DNA from: Acidiphilium sp. PA
GTDB taxonomy: Bacteria > Pseudomonadota > Alphaproteobacteria > Acetobacterales > Acetobacteraceae
Length of the DNA: 64,000 nucleotides
Direction of reading: 5' to 3'
Assembly: GCF_026191915.1 (NCBI RefSeq)
Contig: NZ_JAIMBY010000001.1
Span: forward strand, 558,001-622,000
The notes beneath the pieces are model-generated. The model was not told the origin of the DNA and did not search any database. It saw only the letters and a program-made list of their open reading frames with translations. The position numbers and the translations under genes were made by a program. Shown here piece by piece: positions 61,173 to 64,000 of the stretch (the first letter of the stretch is position 1; each line of letters starts with the position of its first letter).

Positions 61173-62516
61173 TCAGAACGCCAGCCAGATGCCGGTGAAG
61201 AACGTATCGTTCGCCTGGGCGTTGGTGCCCGCCCCGTCATAATTGCGCGCCAGCCCGTTGAACGTCGGATAGAGCGTGTTCTCGACAAAGATTTTCGCAT
61301 TCAGCCACGGCAACCATTTCGGTCCGCCATTGTTGAACGGATAGTAATCGAGTTCGGTGGTCCAGCTGTCGGTGTTCGGCTTGCCGTTCGCATTGCCATA
61401 AAGCGCGGGGTCCGAACTGCCATAGATCGTGTTGAACGATTCCGTGACGCCGTATTTCTGAAACAGCAATTCCGACGCCGTCAGCGTCGCGGTGTTGAGC
61501 GTATCGGCACGATTGCTCGCAAGGCCGAGCGGAAAACTCGCCTGCCAGCTCTGCGACTCATGCGTGAAATTCGCCTGCACCGAAAACGCCTGCTTGCCGG
61601 TGATGTACTGAAACTGCGAATCCGCCGCCACATCCAGAAACTGATCGGTCGGGCCGTTGATCGTCCCCGCCGCATAGGGCCGGTCCATCAACGCATAGGT
61701 GCCGATTTCGAGCGATGAGCTGCCCCATTGATGCTGCAATGCAACCCGCGCGTAGGGGATCACCGATTCCACCTGCGTCGCCGGCCCGACGCCGAGCGCA
61801 TAGCTCATCCGGTTCGGCAGCGCCTTGTACAGATCGAACTCGGTATAGAGCATGTTCTCCGAATTCAGATTGAGCGCGTTATAGGCGCCGACGCCATAAA
61901 CCCCCTGCGCCAGCGCCTGGATCTGCTGTTGCGCCGCCGGGCCGTTCGCGAGTCCCGAAGGGATATATGGATACCCCCAGCTCGGCGGCGAATTCCACAA
62001 ATCGGTCACGGTCGGCGCATTGTTGAACGTGATGCCCCAGAACAGCGACTTGCCGAACACCCGGCCAGGCCGCGCGATCCGGATATCGATATTATCCCAA
62101 TGCCATTGCTTGGCGATCCCGTCGTAGGTCACCTGAATGAACGCGCCGAGCCCCGCACTCGCATCGAGCGCACCGCCGAAAAACAGGCTGGTCTGCTGGG
62201 CCGCCCAGGCATCGTTCGATTTAAAGCCCGGCGCGAGCCCGCCGGGCACCTTGTCGTGCTGGGTGGTAAACCCGATCTGCGACATCAGCGCGAAGTTTTT
62301 CCAGGTCGGAAACGTGCCCCCCGCAACATACCCTTCCAGCTTGAATGCCCGGCCATAGGCGGTGAGTTGCGGAAACCCGATATGGCAAGCCGAACATTCC
62401 TCACCCGTCTGCGCCGCAAACGCGGGAATCGCCTGCGCCGTGGCAGGCGCCAAAGCAAGCAGTCCCAGCCCCAGGACGGCCGCCGTGGTGCGATTGGGCG
62501 TCGATCTGAACATCAT
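61173..62516 (-). CDS. Outer-membrane protein with N-terminal CxxCH haem motif (Cyc2-like layout)
   Basis: 447 residues from the ATG at 62516 (AGAGGGG upstream). Signal peptide ends about ATAQA; residues 31-60 carry one haem motif, Cys41-Ser-Ala-Cys44-His45, in a segment GFPQLTAYGRAFKLEGY. The remaining 390 residues look like a 14-18-strand barrel with many aromatic girdle residues and a C-terminal LAF. Fused cytochrome-porins of this plan (Cyc2) move electrons across the outer membrane in iron oxidisers. The assignment by layout is inference. Confidence 0.72.
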   Translation of the reverse strand: MMFRSTPNRTTAAVLGLGLLALAPATAQAIPAFAAQTGEECSACHIGFPQLTAYGRAFKLEGYVAGGTFPTWKNFALMSQIGFTTQHDKVPGGLAPGFKSNDAWAAQQTSLFFGGALDASAGLGAFIQVTYDGIAKQWHWDNIDIRIARPGRVFGKSLFWGITFNNAPTVTDLWNSPPSWGYPYIPSGLANGPAAQQQIQALAQGVYGVGAYNALNLNSENMLYTEFDLYKALPNRMSYALGVGPATQVESVIPYARVALQHQWGSSSLEIGTYALMDRPYAAGTINGPTDQFLDVAADSQFQYITGKQAFSVQANFTHESQSWQASFPLGLASNRADTLNTATLTASELLFQKYGVTESFNTIYGSSDPALYGNANGKPNTDSWTTELDYYPFNNGGPKWLPWLNAKIFVENTLYPTFNGLARNYDGAGTNAQANDTFFTGIWLAF

Positions 62517-62569
62517 AGGAAGAACCCCTCTTTTGCAGCGCACAATGCGCGCGCGCGGGCTCTCCGTCA

Positions 62570-62583
62570 TTGATCCAGATCAA
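62570..62583. promoter_or_regulatory. Perfect FNR box
   Basis: TTGATCCAGATCAA matches TTGAT-N4-ATCAA in every position. It is 54 bp before the haem-porin start, about where activation at -41.5 would need it. The FNR gene is 3 kb downstream on the same strand. Confidence 0.8.
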
Positions 62584-62681
62584 GCGCCCCAGATGAAACG
62601 ACGGCCCTGCCCGCCGCCCCGGCGCGCATGTCAGGCGTCCATTCTCCCAAAAACCGTGCGCCTGCCCCCGATCGCGCCGCC

Positions 62682-64000
62682 TCAGGTCAGGAACCGCAGA
62701 ACCAGCTTGATCATGCGCCGCACCCCGCGCGCGTAGGGCGGAAACAGCATCGGTGCCGCGCTGAACCGGTCCGTCAACACCGCACGCTCATGCGAAAACG
62801 CCCGAAAACCATAATGGCCATGCGCGCTGCCGATCCCCGAATTATTGATGCCACCGAACGGCAGGTTGGCGTGCAGATACTGCGCCATCACCGCATTCAC
62901 GCACGACCCGCCGGCCGCGGTTTGCGCCATGATCCGCTCGACGGCCGCCGTATCGCGCGAGAATACATACAGCGCCAGCGGTTTCGGCTGCGTATTGATC
63001 GCGCGGATCGGCTCGCCGATGTCGTCAAACGGCACGATCGGCAGCACAGGGCCAAAAATCTCCTCCTGCATGATCAAGGCATCCGCCGGCACGCCGGACA
63101 GCAGGGTCGGCGCGATGAATTTGTCAGCCGCGTCATACACGCCACCGGCATGTACAATTGCCCCCCGGCCACGCGCATCCTCGATCAGCCGCCTGATCCG
63201 CTCGAAATGCTGCGGCGTGACGATCCGGCAGTAATCCGGGCCGCGACCGCCCTCGCCATACATCGCGGTCATGTGCCGCAGCACCGCCTCGATGAACGGC
63301 GCCATGCAGTCCCGCTGCACATAGGCATGATCGGGGGCGATGCAGGTCTGCCCGTTATTGGCGAACTTGCCCCACGCGATGCTGCGCGCCGCTTTGTCCA
63401 GATCAGCGCTCCGCTCCACGATCACCGGGCTCTTGCCACCCAGTTCCAGCGTAACCGAGGCAAGATGCCGCGCGGCGGCCGCCATCACAATCTTGCCGAC
63501 CGCCGGACTGCCCGTAAAGAAAACATGATCGAACGGCAGCTCGAGCAGCGCAGTCGCCAGTGCGGCATCCCCCTCGAACAGGGCGACCTCATCGGTCTCG
63601 AAACACGCCGCGACGATGGCGCCGATCAGCGCAGCCGTCCGCGGCGCGAATTCCGAGGGTTTGATGACCGCGGTACACCCTGCCGCGATCGCCGAAACCA
63701 GCGGGCCGAGCGCGAGATTGAACGGATAATTCCACGGCGCGATGATCAGAGCGACCCCGCGCGGTTGGGCGCGCACGCTGGCCCTGGTTCCCAGCATCAC
63801 CCGCGTCGGGCGCACCCGGCGCGGCGCCATCCAGCCCGCCAGATGCCGGCACGCATGTCGGATCTCCTGGATCACCGGCATCAATTCGGCCAGATCGACC
63901 TCAGCCTCCGGCTTGCGCAGATCGTCGTGCAACGCCGCATACAAGGCAGAACGCCTGCGAAAAATCTCCGCCTCCAGCCGGCGCAGCGTCGCGATCCGCG
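62682..64000 (-). CDS. Aldehyde dehydrogenase, class 3/coniferyl type (5' end outside window)
   Basis: At least 439 residues; the frame is open to the right edge (RIATLRRLEAEIFRRRSALY before the first internal Met). NAD(P)-dependent. Key motifs: IIAPWNYPFNL, VFFTGSPAVGK, Glu in LELGGKSPV, catalytic Cys in NNGQTCIAPD, EEIFGPVLPI. The C-terminal hydrophobic basic tail (RMIKLVLRFL) resembles the membrane-anchoring end of class 3 fatty-aldehyde dehydrogenases. Substrate not certain. Confidence 0.92.
   Translation of the reverse strand, partial: RIATLRRLEAEIFRRRSALYAALHDDLRKPEAEVDLAELMPVIQEIRHACRHLAGWMAPRRVRPTRVMLGTRASVRAQPRGVALIIAPWNYPFNLALGPLVSAIAAGCTAVIKPSEFAPRTAALIGAIVAACFETDEVALFEGDAALATALLELPFDHVFFTGSPAVGKIVMAAAARHLASVTLELGGKSPVIVERSADLDKAARSIAWGKFANNGQTCIAPDHAYVQRDCMAPFIEAVLRHMTAMYGEGGRGPDYCRIVTPQHFERIRRLIEDARGRGAIVHAGGVYDAADKFIAPTLLSGVPADALIMQEEIFGPVLPIVPFDDIGEPIRAINTQPKPLALYVFSRDTAAVERIMAQTAAGGSCVNAVMAQYLHANLPFGGINNSGIGSAHGHYGFRAFSHERAVLTDRFSAAPMLFPPYARGVRRMIKLVLRFLT

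Overview
This is a GC-rich window, apart from a few short AT-rich patches, from an alphaproteobacterium, most likely an acidophilic Acetobacteraceae such as Acidiphilium or a relative. That placement is an inference. It rests on an alphaproteobacterial LexA with a GTTA-N7-GTTC box, an FNR regulator with the C-x2-C-x7-C spacing, an FrcBCA-type sugar transporter, and the trpC-moaC-moeA gene order. No 16S rRNA gene is present.

Layout. 1-8.6 kb is housekeeping: a truncated FtsI-type penicillin-binding protein, two paralogous glycine-zipper lipoproteins, a CBS-domain protein, pyridoxal kinase, an Old Yellow Enzyme, LexA, a TerB/J-domain protein, AmpD, a small ribbon-helix-helix gene, RNase P RNA and tRNA-Thr. 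At 8.7-16.5 kb an integrative element of about 7.8 kb sits in tRNA-Ala(GGC), bounded by perfect 48-bp direct repeats. It carries a tyrosine integrase, an AlpA-like regulator, a Toprim primase, a DUF3631 ATPase, a TubC_N-like zinc-ribbon protein and two operons of small unknown genes, and no capsid, conjugation or resistance genes. The ATPase gene contains seven copies of an 8-bp iteron in several reading phases. I read the element as a self-replicating, satellite-like element with an origin hidden in coding DNA, and it is the best candidate here for an undescribed system.

17-22.5 kb carries the ugpBAEC glycerol-3-phosphate importer with convergent tpiA; two inverted copies of a palindromic repeat lie before ugpA and after ugpC. 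22.6-30.1 kb is one tight operon: ppiD-trpE-trpGD (a fused gene)-trpC-moaC-moeA. 30.1-32.9 kb is an AT-richer patch with a broken IS5-family transposase and a glycosyltransferase.

32.9-50.3 kb is built around a type II secretion operon (gspE-F-H-I-J-L-M-C/N-D-K) with a lipoprotein secretin. It is flanked by two large exported phosphoesterases and a TonB-dependent receptor, with a Pho-box-like site at the left divergent promoter. No gspG or gspO is visible. After it come a PEP-CTERM protein, an SDR dehydrogenase, a LacI regulator with a PurR-like operator, an frcBCA-type sugar importer, a ferritin-like protein and an NTF2-like protein.

58.9-64 kb is a redox module on the minus strand: a stomatin-like gene coupled to an FNR regulator, a small c-type cytochrome, and an outer-membrane protein joining an N-terminal CxxCH haem motif to a predicted barrel (Cyc2-like layout). 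The last has a perfect FNR box upstream. A 5'-truncated aldehyde dehydrogenase ends the window. A roughly 120-bp hairpin repeat recurs at 7.3, 53.8 and 60.7 kb, with a half copy at 37.8 kb.
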